Assembly (NCBI GenBank): GCA_937923255.1
Contig: CALAIL010000002.1
Location: forward strand, 1 to 8,523
DNA: 8,523 nucleotides
Direction of reading: 5' to 3'
Origin: an uncultured Propionivibrio sp.
Lineage (GTDB): Bacteria; Pseudomonadota; Gammaproteobacteria; Burkholderiales; Rhodocyclaceae
Shown: piece by piece, positions 1 to 5,930 of the stretch
How positions within the stretch are numbered: the stretch's first letter is position 1
How the letters are laid out: each line of letters begins with the position of its first letter
Program-made: the position numbers and the translations under genes
Notes under the pieces: model-generated
Database searches by the model: none
What the model was told of the DNA's origin: nothing
Seen by the model: the letters and a program-made list of their open reading frames with translations, nothing else

Positions 1-156
1 GCTTTTCCTTTGGTCAGTTATCTAATTTTTATTGCCAGTTTATTGATAAAAACAAGCTCTGGGTTTGCTTTTAAATTGAGTGCAAACAATGCACTATGGA
101 GAATTGTATTAGCATTCGGAACTATAGTTTCCATCGTTTCGTGGCTATTTAGTTAA
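1..156 (+). CDS. C-terminal end of an unidentified membrane protein (partial)
   Basis: The frame starting at base 1 is open from the window edge to a TAA at 154-156 and gives 51 residues; the start lies outside the window. The product is strongly hydrophobic, with two stretches that could cross the membrane (about residues 3-17 and 34-50) separated by a short polar piece containing KTSSG and KLSANN. It ends WLFS. Codon use is AT-rich, unlike every other gene here, which suggests a different origin for this gene (surface-polysaccharide or mobile genes often look like this). I do not recognise the family, and 51 residues are too few to assign one. It converges on the COG0523 gene, with 199 bases between the two stop codons. 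Confidence 0.6.
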   Translation, partial: AFPLVSYLIFIASLLIKTSSGFAFKLSANNALWRIVLAFGTIVSIVSWLFS

Positions 157-220
157 CAGCATTAGCCAGAGGCGCCGCAAATAATAATTTTGTTGCTTTA
201 GTCATTTTCCAGAAAACGAC

Positions 221-259
221 AGCCGGCGCAGAAAAATTCACGGGAAGATTTTTCCGGCT
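221..259. other. Bulged stem-loop between convergent genes
   Basis: AGCCGG at 221-226 and AAAAAT at 232-237 pair with the single right arm ATTTTTCCGGCT at 248-259, leaving a 5-base bulge on the left. It lies in the gap (157-355) between the partial membrane-protein gene and the COG0523 gene. It could end transcription of the left gene, but no T-run follows the stem, so this is only a possibility. The rest of the gap holds no other feature I can support beyond a loose GGCGGG/CCCGCC pairing at 302-307 and 332-337. Confidence 0.3.
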
Positions 260-355
260 ATTACAACAGACGGAATGGTAGGCTGATCCCTGACCGGTTC
301 AGGCGGGTTTAATCAGGCCGGTTTCATTTTGCCCGCCGGCGTAAATTGGTCGGTT

Positions 356-1393
356 TCAGGCCACTTCGCCCAGCACGTGCCGGCGGAAGGAGGCTTCAAT
401 ACGTTCGGGGTCAAGCCCGTTGGCGATGATGACCAGTTGCGAGCGTCGGCCGGCTTGCCGCGTATCTTCCGGCCAGTCGGCCAGATGCTGCGGCGGGTAA
501 ATCATGTGCTGCACGCCATTGATCAGCACGGGGTACGCTTCGCCAACGTTGAGGATGCCCTTCAGCCGCCAGATGGCCGCGCCGTGGGCGTGTAGCAGCG
601 CCGAGAGCCAGACGCTGAAGGCGATCCAGTCGATCGGCGTGTCGATATTGAGCGAGAGCGAATGCACATGCCCCTGGCGGTGGATGGCGCTTTCCACGCT
701 TTCTACACTTTCCGCCACTTCGTGGCCGTGCGCGCAGGCCGCCGTTTCCGCCGTGGCGGCAAGCGCCGGAGCGGGCGATGCGCCGGGGGCGTCCAGTTCC
801 GGCGCGGGGTCATTCAGGCCGTGCATCAGGATCGGCGTATGCGGCAGCAGGCGGCGCAGTTGTTCCCGCAAATGGGCGGCGGCGGGGGCAATGTCGCTTT
901 TAGCCAGCAGGATGCTGTCGGCAGCGATGATTTGCTGCATCCAGACGGGATGCTGTTGCGCGAGCATTTGCGCACCATTGACGGCATCGACGACGGCGCT
1001 GATATGCCGGATGCTGAGCTGGTGACAGAGCACGGGGTCGGCCTGGAGCGTAGCGACAATGGGTGTCGGCTCGGCCAGGCCGGTGGTTTCGATGATGATG
1101 CGCTGGAAATGGGGAACCTGCCCGCGCGCCCGCTGGTCGAGCAGATCGAGCAGCGCCTGCTTGAGTTCGCCGCGTATCTGGCAGCACAGGCAGCCGGAAC
1201 TGAGCAGGATGGTATTCGGCGAGATGGGCGCGACGAGCTGCTGGTCGATGCCGATTTCGCCAAATTCGTTGATCAGCACGGCGCTGTCGCCGTAATGTTC
1301 GGCGCGAAGAATTTTCTGCAACAGCGTGGTTTTGCCGGCGCCGAGAAAGCCGGTGAGGATGATAACCGGCGTTTTAGAGGATGGAGAAATCAT
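356..1393 (-). CDS. COG0523 (CobW/YjiA-type) G3E GTPase, putative metallochaperone
   Basis: 345 residues, a normal length for COG0523 P-loop GTPases, which deliver metal ions (often Zn or Co) to client enzymes in the cytoplasm at the cost of GTP. Motifs seen: Walker A GFLGAGKTT (15-23); NEFGE (42-46); the family metal site GCLCC (67-71; Cys68, Cys70, Cys71); ETTGLAEP (102-109); VVD (134-136); and AKSD (164-167) where the GTPase NKxD motif belongs, with Ala for Asn. A poorly conserved linker at about 192-247 carries His (HGH at 222-224, HVH at 242-244), a likely metal-binding loop. The CobW C-terminal domain follows (about 248-340). The ATG at 1393 is preceded by GGGAG. The mini-protein gene ends 27 bases upstream, so the two are probably co-transcribed. 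Family assignment is firm; the metal and client are unknown. Confidence 0.93.
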   Translation of the reverse strand: MISPSSKTPVIILTGFLGAGKTTLLQKILRAEHYGDSAVLINEFGEIGIDQQLVAPISPNTILLSSGCLCCQIRGELKQALLDLLDQRARGQVPHFQRIIIETTGLAEPTPIVATLQADPVLCHQLSIRHISAVVDAVNGAQMLAQQHPVWMQQIIAADSILLAKSDIAPAAAHLREQLRRLLPHTPILMHGLNDPAPELDAPGASPAPALAATAETAACAHGHEVAESVESVESAIHRQGHVHSLSLNIDTPIDWIAFSVWLSALLHAHGAAIWRLKGILNVGEAYPVLINGVQHMIYPPQHLADWPEDTRQAGRRSQLVIIANGLDPERIEASFRRHVLGEVA

Positions 1394-1420
1394 GGTGAGC
1401 AGGCTCCCTGAACAGCCGGA

Positions 1421-1714
1421 TCACAAAATGAGCGGGTCGTAGGGTTTGCCGGCAAGCGTCTGCACCGCCGCCCAAATCTGGCTGAGGTTATCGGCCAGCA
1501 GGGTTTTGCCGGTGGCGCTGCCGATCTGGTACTGGCTGCCCTGCCAGTCGCTCACCGTCAGGTGCAGGGGGCGCAGCAGCCGGTTTAGCAGCGCGATGCG
1601 CTGCGTGCGCACGCGCCGGCGCGCCACCGGGTCGGCACTCTGCCCCGCCTCCGTCTGCGCCGCGCCCTGGCTCCAGTCGGCGCTTTCGCCAAAGATGCCG
1701 CAAAGTCCGCACAT
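1421..1714 (-). CDS. 97-aa conserved-looking protein with N-terminal MCGLCGIFG, partner gene of the COG0523 GTPase
   Basis: I chose the ATG at 1714 because AAGGA lies 8 bases before it; the in-frame ATG at 1723 would sit directly against that site and adds only Met-Asn-Cys. The product starts MCGLCGIFG (Cys2, Cys5: a CxxC), has a basic helix-prone stretch at about 31-48 (ARRRVRTQRIALLNRLL), then LTVSDWQGSQY (52-62), an acidic segment and the end PYDPLIL. No signal peptide or membrane segment is visible. The N-terminus resembles the MCGIxG start of class II glutamine amidotransferases, whose Cys2 is the nucleophile, but the protein is far too short to hold that domain. From memory, similar small proteins accompany CobW-type GTPases in other proteobacteria; no function is known to me. 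A role in metal handling through CxxC is inference. The open frame runs upstream to 2098, but that extension looks non-coding. Confidence 0.72.
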   Translation of the reverse strand: MCGLCGIFGESADWSQGAAQTEAGQSADPVARRRVRTQRIALLNRLLRPLHLTVSDWQGSQYQIGSATGKTLLADNLSQIWAAVQTLAGKPYDPLIL

Positions 1715-1735
1715 GCAATTCATCCTTTCCTGTTG

Positions 1736-1765
1736 ATTATCGCCACATGAGCCATATGGCCATAT
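1736..1765 (-). promoter_or_regulatory. Possible promoter and palindromic operator for the mini-protein/GTPase operon
   Basis: Two overlapping perfect palindromes, GCCATATGGC (1751-1760) and ATATGGCCATAT (1754-1765), lie 37-51 bases upstream of the mini-protein start in otherwise GC-rich DNA. Read on the - strand, GATAAT at 1741-1736 would serve as a -10 box and place a transcript start about 15 bases before the ATG at 1714. The palindromes would then cover the -35 region; no good -35 hexamer is visible, as for a regulator-dependent promoter. I do not recognise a Zur or NikR consensus. Confidence 0.33.
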
Positions 1766-1868
1766 AGCATCGCCCGCGCCGTATGGCCCGCACAGAGGCA
1801 CTGCGGCAGGGCGGCCGGCGTTCATTCTGTCATCGCCTTGGCGCCGATGGGCTGGCACCCAGCCACTC

Positions 1869-2030
1869 TCAGTCGCTCCTAGCTGCCCCCAATCGTCCAC
1901 CCTCAGCTTTCCGTCCGACGGCCCAACGTGCCCGGCTGCATTGGTCGATACCAAATACGTTTCCGGCAAAGCCGTACCGCATCTCGCCGGCCACCGTAAC
2001 CCGCGTGAAATGGTGAATGGAAGCTTCCAC
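1869..2030 (-). other. Protein-like open stretch in the 1715-2128 gap, possible gene remnant
   Basis: The gap between the deacetylase and the mini-protein is 414 bases. One - strand frame from a GTG at 2030 to a TGA at 1869-1871 reads 53 residues with a globular look (VEASIHHFTRVTVAGEMRYG near the start, GFAGNVFGIDQ next, then an Arg/Gly-rich tail). There is no ribosome binding site before the GTG. It could be a decayed gene, the coding side of a repeat, or chance in GC-rich DNA. I do not recognise it. Next to it, a hairpin with arms GGCTGG and CCAGCC (about 1848-1864) is visible. Confidence 0.2.
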
Positions 2031-2051
2031 AAAACGTCCGTGAAATCACGC

Positions 2052-2085
2052 GCAGGCCGCCCGGAATCCGCCGCGGGCGGCCTGC
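2052..2085 (-). terminator. Hairpin downstream of the deacetylase gene, probable terminator
   Basis: A perfect 12-bp inverted repeat (GCAGGCCGCCCG at 2052-2063 and its complement at 2074-2085) encloses a 10-base loop. It begins 44 bases past the deacetylase stop codon on the - strand. The stem is very GC-rich but no T-run follows directly (a short TTTT comes about 17 bases later), so it may stall polymerase or protect the mRNA 3' end rather than act as a classic intrinsic terminator. It would separate the deacetylase from the mini-protein/GTPase transcript. Confidence 0.5.
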
Positions 2086-2128
2086 CCGCACCTTTCATCT
2101 CCCCAGCATTTTCCGCACTGGTTACGGG

Positions 2129-3007
2129 TTATGGGCGCGGGTTGCGGGCGATGAAATCGTCGGCAATCTGATCGAAGGTGCACCATTCCACGCCCTCGTG
2201 GCTGCTGATGTGCTCGATCAGGCGTTCTTGCGCAAGCAAGACCTGCGGCCGGCCGGAAACGTCGGGATGCACGGTCATTGTGAATACGGCGTAGTCATGC
2301 TCACGGTAAACCCAGTCGAACTGGTCGCGCCACATCTGCTCGATGTCGCGCGGGTTGACGAAGCCGTGGCTGTTCGGCGATTTCTTGATGAACATCATCG
2401 GCGGCAGATCGTCGAGATACCAGTTGGCGGGGATTTCCACCAGCGGCGTTTCTTTGCCGCGCACCAGAGGTTTCATCCAGTGGCTCGGATGCTTGGAGTA
2501 ATCGATTTTCGTCCAGCTATCGCCCACGCGCACGTAGTACGGGTGGAAATCATTGTGCATCAGCGAATGGTCGTATTTGATGCCGCGTTCGAGCAGCAGC
2601 TCGTTGGTCACCGGGCTGAACTCCCACCACGGCGCCACATAGCCGGTCGGCCGCTTGCCGCTGACCTGGGTCACCAGGTCGATGCAATAATCGAGAATGG
2701 CGGTTTCCTGCTCGCGCGTCATGGCAATCGGGTTTTCGTGGCTGTAGCCATGAACGCCGATTTCGTGGCCGCACCGCGCCACTTCCTGCATCTGCTCTGG
2801 GAAGGTTTCCAGCGAGTGGCCGGGAACAAACCAGGTGGTCTTCAGATTGTATTTTTCAAACAGTTTGAGCAGCCGCGGTGCGCCGACTTCGCCGGCAAAC
2901 ATGCCGCGCGAGATATCGTCCGGACTATCCTCGCCGCCATAGGAACCCAGCCAGCCGGCGACCGCATCCACATCCACGCCATAAGCCACCAGAATTTTTT
3001 TTGCCAT
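2129..3007 (-). CDS. CE4-family polysaccharide deacetylase-like hydrolase, HpPgdA (HP0310)-like
   Basis: 292 residues. The sequence follows, almost residue for residue as I recall it, H. pylori HP0310/PgdA (about 293 aa): [18 protein letters not shown] near the start, YVAPWWEFS in the middle, [20 protein letters not shown], and [11 protein letters not shown] near the end. The NodB-fold metal site is intact: Asp12/Asp14, His86 and His90 (HGYSH). There is no signal peptide, so the enzyme is cytoplasmic, which fits poorly with action on mature peptidoglycan. The same branch of CE4 contains PuuE-type allantoinases, so a small amide or cyclic ureide is a realistic substrate. The ATG at 3007 has a strong AGGAG (3014-3018) 6 bases before it. 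The gene stands alone between the repeat island and a hairpin. Family is secure; substrate is open. Confidence 0.93.
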   Translation of the reverse strand: MAKKILVAYGVDVDAVAGWLGSYGGEDSPDDISRGMFAGEVGAPRLLKLFEKYNLKTTWFVPGHSLETFPEQMQEVARCGHEIGVHGYSHENPIAMTREQETAILDYCIDLVTQVSGKRPTGYVAPWWEFSPVTNELLLERGIKYDHSLMHNDFHPYYVRVGDSWTKIDYSKHPSHWMKPLVRGKETPLVEIPANWYLDDLPPMMFIKKSPNSHGFVNPRDIEQMWRDQFDWVYREHDYAVFTMTVHPDVSGRPQVLLAQERLIEHISSHEGVEWCTFDQIADDFIARNPRP

Positions 3008-3122
3008 GACTTTCTCCTGTTATCCGCAGTCGGCGCCGAGCGCGCACCGAACCGCGCCGGTTGAAAAAACATACAAAGACACAAGGAAACAGCAGATACA
3101 CCGCCGAAAAACCCAGCCCATC

Positions 3123-3152
3123 ACAGGCAGGCGCGCCACCACGCCCGCCTGT
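3123..3152. other. Imperfect inverted repeat upstream of the deacetylase
   Basis: Arms of 11 bases (ACAGGCAGGCG at 3123-3133 and CGCCCGCCTGT at 3142-3152, one mismatch) flank an 8-base loop, about 115 bases upstream of the deacetylase start. Read on the - strand, a TTTTT lies 11 bases after the stem (3107-3111), too far for a normal intrinsic terminator. It could be a leader structure, an operator, or the end of a transcript arriving from the amidase side. No clear promoter for the deacetylase is visible in 3019-3180. Confidence 0.3.
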
Positions 3153-3259
3153 AATCCAGTGTAGTCCAGATTTCCCGGGGGAAATAGCCAAAGGCTGCTG
3201 AAAACTACCTATTTTGCAGCACAGAATCCATCACGCAGGGCACTGGCTGACAGGCGCCG

Positions 3260-3411
3260 CTGGAGCCCGCGTATTTAGGGCATCTCCAATGAGGATGCTC
3301 TGAACCCCGCGTAAACAGGGCATCTCCAGATACCCTGCTCGGAGCGCCTTTATCCATGCGGATTTTGGAAGTACCTGCCCGGAAACGCCCAATCCACGCG
3401 GGCTTCAGAGG
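3260..3411. repeat. Repeat cluster A: four ~30-base units, two direct and two inverted
   Basis: Units start near 3260, 3298, 3340 and 3379 (pitch 38-42). The first two read forward with the core CCCGCGTANNNAGGGC followed by CATCTCC; the last two read as the reverse complement (GGAAACGCCC, then GCGGGCTTCAGAG in the best copy). GCCC and GGGC within a unit can pair, and the two halves of the cluster can pair with each other. The cluster is related to those at 3884-4113 and 8247-8439 but lacks their central unit. It contains no credible ORF. Confidence 0.8.
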
Positions 3412-3430
3412 GATTCCCTGATTCCATTAC

Positions 3431-3533
3431 ATAGCGGCTCGACTTTGCCAAAAGACAAGGCGGTGAGCCGCTGACAGTACGAGTAGTACGGCAAGGCGAG
3501 CCAACGCAGTATTTTGGCAAAGGAAGCCGCTAT
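3431..3533. mobile_element. MITE-like element with ~22-base terminal inverted repeats
   Basis: The ends ATAGCGGCT...CTTTGCCAAAA (3431-3453) and its complement (3512-3533) match except for a short variable stretch of 3 versus 2 bases. They enclose 58 bases that are partly self-complementary and include GTACGAGTAGTACGGCAAGG and AGGCGAGCCAACGC. I recognise this interior as very like the core of a palindromic repeat common in Neisseria genomes, where the outer ends are different (AT-rich). There is no coding capacity, so any movement would need a transposase supplied from elsewhere. No flanking target duplication is obvious. Confidence 0.6.
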
Positions 3534-3553
3534 TTCAGAGGGGCGCGTGGCAG

Positions 3554-3613
3554 CTTGGCGGGAACAAGGGCTTGATTGTCTGAGCGCAGCGAGTTATCAA
3601 GCCTGCCGCCAAG
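3554..3613. repeat. Two-part long hairpin in the repeat island
   Basis: Outer arms CTTGGCGG (3554-3561) and CCGCCAAG (3606-3613) and inner arms GGCTTGAT (3569-3576) and ATCAAGCC (3596-3603) are all perfect, so the 60 bases can fold into one stem with a small internal loop and a 19-base terminal loop (containing GAGCGCAGCGAG). It belongs to a class of interspersed sequence often mis-annotated as short hypothetical genes; the open frames across it look like translated repeat, not protein. Confidence 0.6.
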
Positions 3614-3659
3614 TAACCCCGCGGAAAGGAGTCTTCTGCGCCTGGGGTCGCGTTTCTTT

Positions 3660-3693
3660 GCTGACTTTCTTTGGCGAGGCAAAGAAAGTCAGC
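3660..3693. repeat. Perfect 14-bp stem-loop, GCTGACTTTCTTTG arms
   Basis: GCTGACTTTCTTTG at 3660-3673 is exactly complementary to CAAAGAAAGTCAGC at 3680-3693 around a 6-base loop (GCGAGG). This stem-loop, preceded by CTGGGGTCGCGTTTCTTTG-like sequence, is familiar to me from dispersed intergenic repeats in several beta- and gammaproteobacteria. It lies 46 bases after the 3554-3613 hairpin and just before the 67-bp segment at 3712-3778, and probably forms one repeat element with them. Confidence 0.65.
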
Positions 3694-3711
3694 GGGGCGC
3701 GCTGCCGCACA

Positions 3712-3778
3712 GCGCAACCGCATCAAGAGATGTTTCGTGGGAAAGGTCAGCGCGCAGGCTGTGGCAATTCCTATATTT
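3712..3778. repeat. 67-bp repeat, inverted copy at 8457-8523
   Basis: This stretch contains TCAAGAG, GTCAGCGCGCA and GCTGTGGCAATTC and matches the reverse complement of 8457-8523 along its full length with scattered substitutions and no gap. The second copy touches the window edge, so the true repeat may be longer and include the hairpins at 3554-3693. No gene overlaps it. Confidence 0.85.
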
Positions 3779-3786
3779 AAAGTGTC

Positions 3787-3852
3787 TCAGGGCACTTGCC
3801 CTGAAATCCTTTATCCGCGCGGGTTTTGGGGCCTCTCCCCGACAGGGGGAGA
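3787..3852. repeat. Short palindromes and a solitary inverted repeat unit
   Basis: Three pieces lie here. TCAGGGCA and TGCCCTGA (3787-3794, 3797-3804) form a perfect inverted repeat around two bases. A single diverged copy of the ~30-base unit in inverse orientation follows (about 3799-3830). TCTCCCC and GGGGAGA (3834-3840, 3846-3852) form a 7-bp hairpin with a 5-base loop. This ~120-base stretch separates the 67-bp repeat from cluster B; the corresponding gap in the inverted copy at 8440-8456 is only 17 bases, so it looks like an insertion. Confidence 0.55.
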
Positions 3853-3883
3853 ATTGGAAAAACGCAGGGGCGGAAGCGCAGGC

Positions 3884-4113
3884 GCATCTCCAAAAAGAGG
3901 TAGCCTGAAGCCCGCGTAGATAGGGCGTTTCAGAGGGGACGCTCTGAACTTCGCGTAAACAGGGCATCTCCGGGCACCCTACCCGCTAGCCCTTGATTTA
4001 TAAGGGTTCCAGAGGTGCCAGTCCGGAAACGCCCTATCCATAAGGATTTCAGATGGGTGTTCCGGGAAACGCCCACTCCACATGGGCTTCCGGGCGCCTC
4101 TTTTTGGCAATGC
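3884..4113. repeat. Repeat cluster B: 230-base imperfect palindrome
   Basis: Five units start near 3904, 3942, 3986, 4023 and 4061 (pitch 37-44): two direct, a self-complementary centre (AGCCCTT...AAGGGTT at 3988-4009), and two inverted. The cluster is wrapped in outer inverted ends: GCATCTCCAAAAAGAGG (3884-3900) against the complement of 4097-4113, GCATTGCCAAAAAGAGG. It ends 24 bases past the amidase stop, so the amidase mRNA would run into it and could form large secondary structure. Its sequence matches the reverse complement of cluster C along nearly its full length. Confidence 0.8.
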
Positions 4114-4137
4114 AGCAGGCGGCAGGCGCCGACGCCC

Positions 4138-5517
4138 CTACCGTTTTTCGTTCAAAGGCTGATCGCCGGTCAGCCAGCGCGCCATCGCCTGCCCTGCGCC
4201 CAGTACCGCTTCGTCACGGCCGCTTTCCGCACTGACCAGCAGCGCGGCGGGCAGTCCGTTGTCGTTGATGCCTGTCGGGAAAGTCAGCCCGGGCAGGTCG
4301 AGAAAACTGCAGGCCATGGTGTTGCGCAGCATCCGGCGGTTGGCTTTGACAAAAAACGCCTCGTCTTCTTCCAGTCGGCGCAAGGGTGGCGCATCGATCG
4401 CCGTCGTCGGCATCAGCAGCAGCGCGCCTTGCAGTTCTTCGGCCAGCATCCGTTGCAGGCGCATCCGCCAGTCCAGCAAGCGGGAAAGGTTTTGCAGGGG
4501 ATAGGCGGCATTGGCCTGCAAGCGCTTCGCCACCTGCGCATCCATCAGGTGCGCCCGCGTCAGCGCCTCTTGATGAAGATGCCATGCCTCGATGCCAACC
4601 AGCGTGCCATATTCACTAAACAGCGAGGCCACCCTGTCCAGCGCGTGCAGCGGCTTGCGGATGATTTCCGCCCCCGCCTGCTTCAGGCGTACCAGACTAT
4701 GTTCAAACGCACGCTGAATCTGCGGCTCGACGTCCTCGGTCCATACCCCCTCCGGCACGACCGCCCTGATGATCGCCGGCGCCGCATCGGCATCCACCGC
4801 CAATAGCCGCATCAGCAGGCAGATGTCCTCGACGGTATGGGCCAACGGGCCGACGCTGTCCAGCGTTGGCGCCAGCGCCCAGACGCCGATGCACGATACC
4901 CGCGCCGACGAAGGCTTGAAGCCGGCCAAGCCATTGAGCGCGGCGGGAATGCGCACCGAGCCGGACGTATCCGACCCCATGGCCACGGGCACGATACCGC
5001 GCGCCACCGACAACGCCGCCCCGGCCGAGGAACCGCCCGGGGCAAGCGCTTCTCCCTGCGACCAGGCGTTGACCGGCGTGCCGAAATTCGGATTTACCCC
5101 TAGCCCGGAAAAGGCGAATTCGGTCATGTTGGTTCGCCCGAAAGCGATCATGCCCGCCGCCTTGAGCTGCGCCACACACAGGGCGTCGCGCAGCTTCGGC
5201 GCATCGTCCCGGGTCGTCAGGCTGGCGACGCCTGTGATTTCACCTGCCTGGTCGAAGAGATCCTTCCACGAAACGGCAATGCCGTCGAACGCGCCCAGCG
5301 CCTGCCCGGCCTGCCGCCGCTGTGTTGCCTGCGCGGCAGCCTGTTGGATGCGCGCGGCATCGAGCGTACAGAAGATGTGCGCGCAGTCGGCATCCTGCGC
5401 GCGCTGCAGCGCACGCTCAATGAGCGTATCCGGCGTCATTTCGCCGCGGGCAAGGGCATCGCTCAGGCCGGCCAGCGTCGGCAGGGCGGATAAGGCAGAA
5501 CGATTGGGCAGATTCAT
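4138..5517 (-). CDS. Amidase-signature family hydrolase
   Basis: 459 residues from the ATG at 5517, normal for amidase-signature enzymes, which hydrolyse carboxamides. The triad is visible: Lys85 (SWKDLFD), cis-Ser163 in GGSSAG (161-166) and nucleophile Ser187 in SDTSGSVRIPA (182-192); the 24-residue spacing between the serines matches the family. No signal peptide, so cytoplasmic. The open frame extends upstream to an ATG at 5652, but that extension is Arg/Cys-rich and unlike the family, GGGAG lies 4 bases before the 5517 ATG, and a promoter-like site at 5551-5578 would exclude the longer start; an ATG at 5544 is an alternative. Without a GatB/GatC neighbour it is probably not tRNA amidotransferase subunit GatA. 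Substrate is unknown; the same strand as the deacetylase, beyond the repeats, hints at shared catabolism of an amide. Confidence 0.9.
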   Translation of the reverse strand: MNLPNRSALSALPTLAGLSDALARGEMTPDTLIERALQRAQDADCAHIFCTLDAARIQQAAAQATQRRQAGQALGAFDGIAVSWKDLFDQAGEITGVASLTTRDDAPKLRDALCVAQLKAAGMIAFGRTNMTEFAFSGLGVNPNFGTPVNAWSQGEALAPGGSSAGAALSVARGIVPVAMGSDTSGSVRIPAALNGLAGFKPSSARVSCIGVWALAPTLDSVGPLAHTVEDICLLMRLLAVDADAAPAIIRAVVPEGVWTEDVEPQIQRAFEHSLVRLKQAGAEIIRKPLHALDRVASLFSEYGTLVGIEAWHLHQEALTRAHLMDAQVAKRLQANAAYPLQNLSRLLDWRMRLQRMLAEELQGALLLMPTTAIDAPPLRRLEEDEAFFVKANRRMLRNTMACSFLDLPGLTFPTGINDNGLPAALLVSAESGRDEAVLGAGQAMARWLTGDQPLNEKR

Positions 5518-5550
5518 GGCGCGCTCCCGATCAAACAAGGTCATAAAATC

Positions 5551-5578
5551 ATCATAACGCATCCTGCAAGACTTGCAG
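5551..5578 (-). promoter_or_regulatory. Possible -10 box with palindromic operator upstream of the amidase
   Basis: On the - strand TATGAT (5556-5551) would place a transcript start near 5543, 26 bases before the preferred ATG at 5517. Seven bases upstream of it is the perfect palindrome CTGCAAGACTTGCAG (5564-5578; 7-base arms, one central base), positioned where a repressor would cover the -10/-35 spacer. No strong -35 hexamer is seen. The binding protein is unknown. Confidence 0.35.
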
Positions 5579-5669
5579 ACGGCGCGGCAAGAACGGGGGC
5601 GACGGCTTGGTGCGCCTTGGGCGATGGCAATGACCTCTGGGGAAACCGGCATCAGGAATGCAATTGGTC

Positions 5670-5702
5670 TGCCGGATGTTTGCCGGATATCTGCCGGATA
5701 GC
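5670..5702. repeat. Three tandem 11-base repeats
   Basis: TGCCGGATGTT, TGCCGGATATC and TGCCGGATAGC follow one another without a gap; the first eight bases are identical in all three. They lie in the divergent amidase-hrcA intergenic region (5518-6133), about 150 bases upstream of the amidase start. Possible roles are repeated regulator sites or slippage; nothing here decides between them. Confidence 0.7.
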
Positions 5703-5930
5703 GGCCTCACGAGGGCGTCGATGAGGAATTTTTCCGAAACCTTCCGTCCGGGCATCGTTGCGCTCGCACGGCATAAGCGACTGATCACCGATAATTCAAG
5801 CCGCAGGGGATGGGCGGGTAGGCGGCCTGACACGGGGCATGACACGGAGCCTGGCGACCGCACGCGCCAGCCGTCCTTTCCGGGCAAGCTGGCCGCAGGG
5901 CCATGCATTGGCCGCCCCGTATCAAGCGCC

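Noticed and set aside
1518..1538. GSATGKT in the mini-protein as a Walker A motif
   Set aside because: It has three rather than four residues between Gly and GKT, and no P-loop fold context.
1840..1900. Cobalamin riboswitch upstream of the CobW-type gene
   Set aside because: Only a GCCACT string and a small hairpin are present; the conserved B12-box and the overall architecture are missing.
1715..2098. Upstream extension of the mini-protein frame to an ATG at 2098
   Set aside because: It crosses the 2052-2085 hairpin, has no family-like features, and the ATG at 1714 has a well-placed ribosome binding site.
3191..3204. AGGCTGCTGAAA as a neisserial DNA uptake sequence
   Set aside because: It lacks one C compared with the AGGCTGCCTGAA dialect and occurs only once here, whereas real uptake sequences are exact and frequent.
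3514..3967. Several 60-110 residue open frames in the repeat island
   Set aside because: Their peptides are translations of the dispersed repeat and its hairpins, with overlapping frames on both strands and no ribosome binding sites.
3260..4094. Regular ~40-base spacing suggesting a CRISPR array
   Set aside because: Units are not identical, half of them are inverted, the spacers are short and shared between clusters, and no cas gene is present.
4015..4806. 263-residue + strand open frame opposite the amidase
   Set aside because: It is antisense to a clear amidase and rich in Arg, Gln and His, as expected of a shadow frame.
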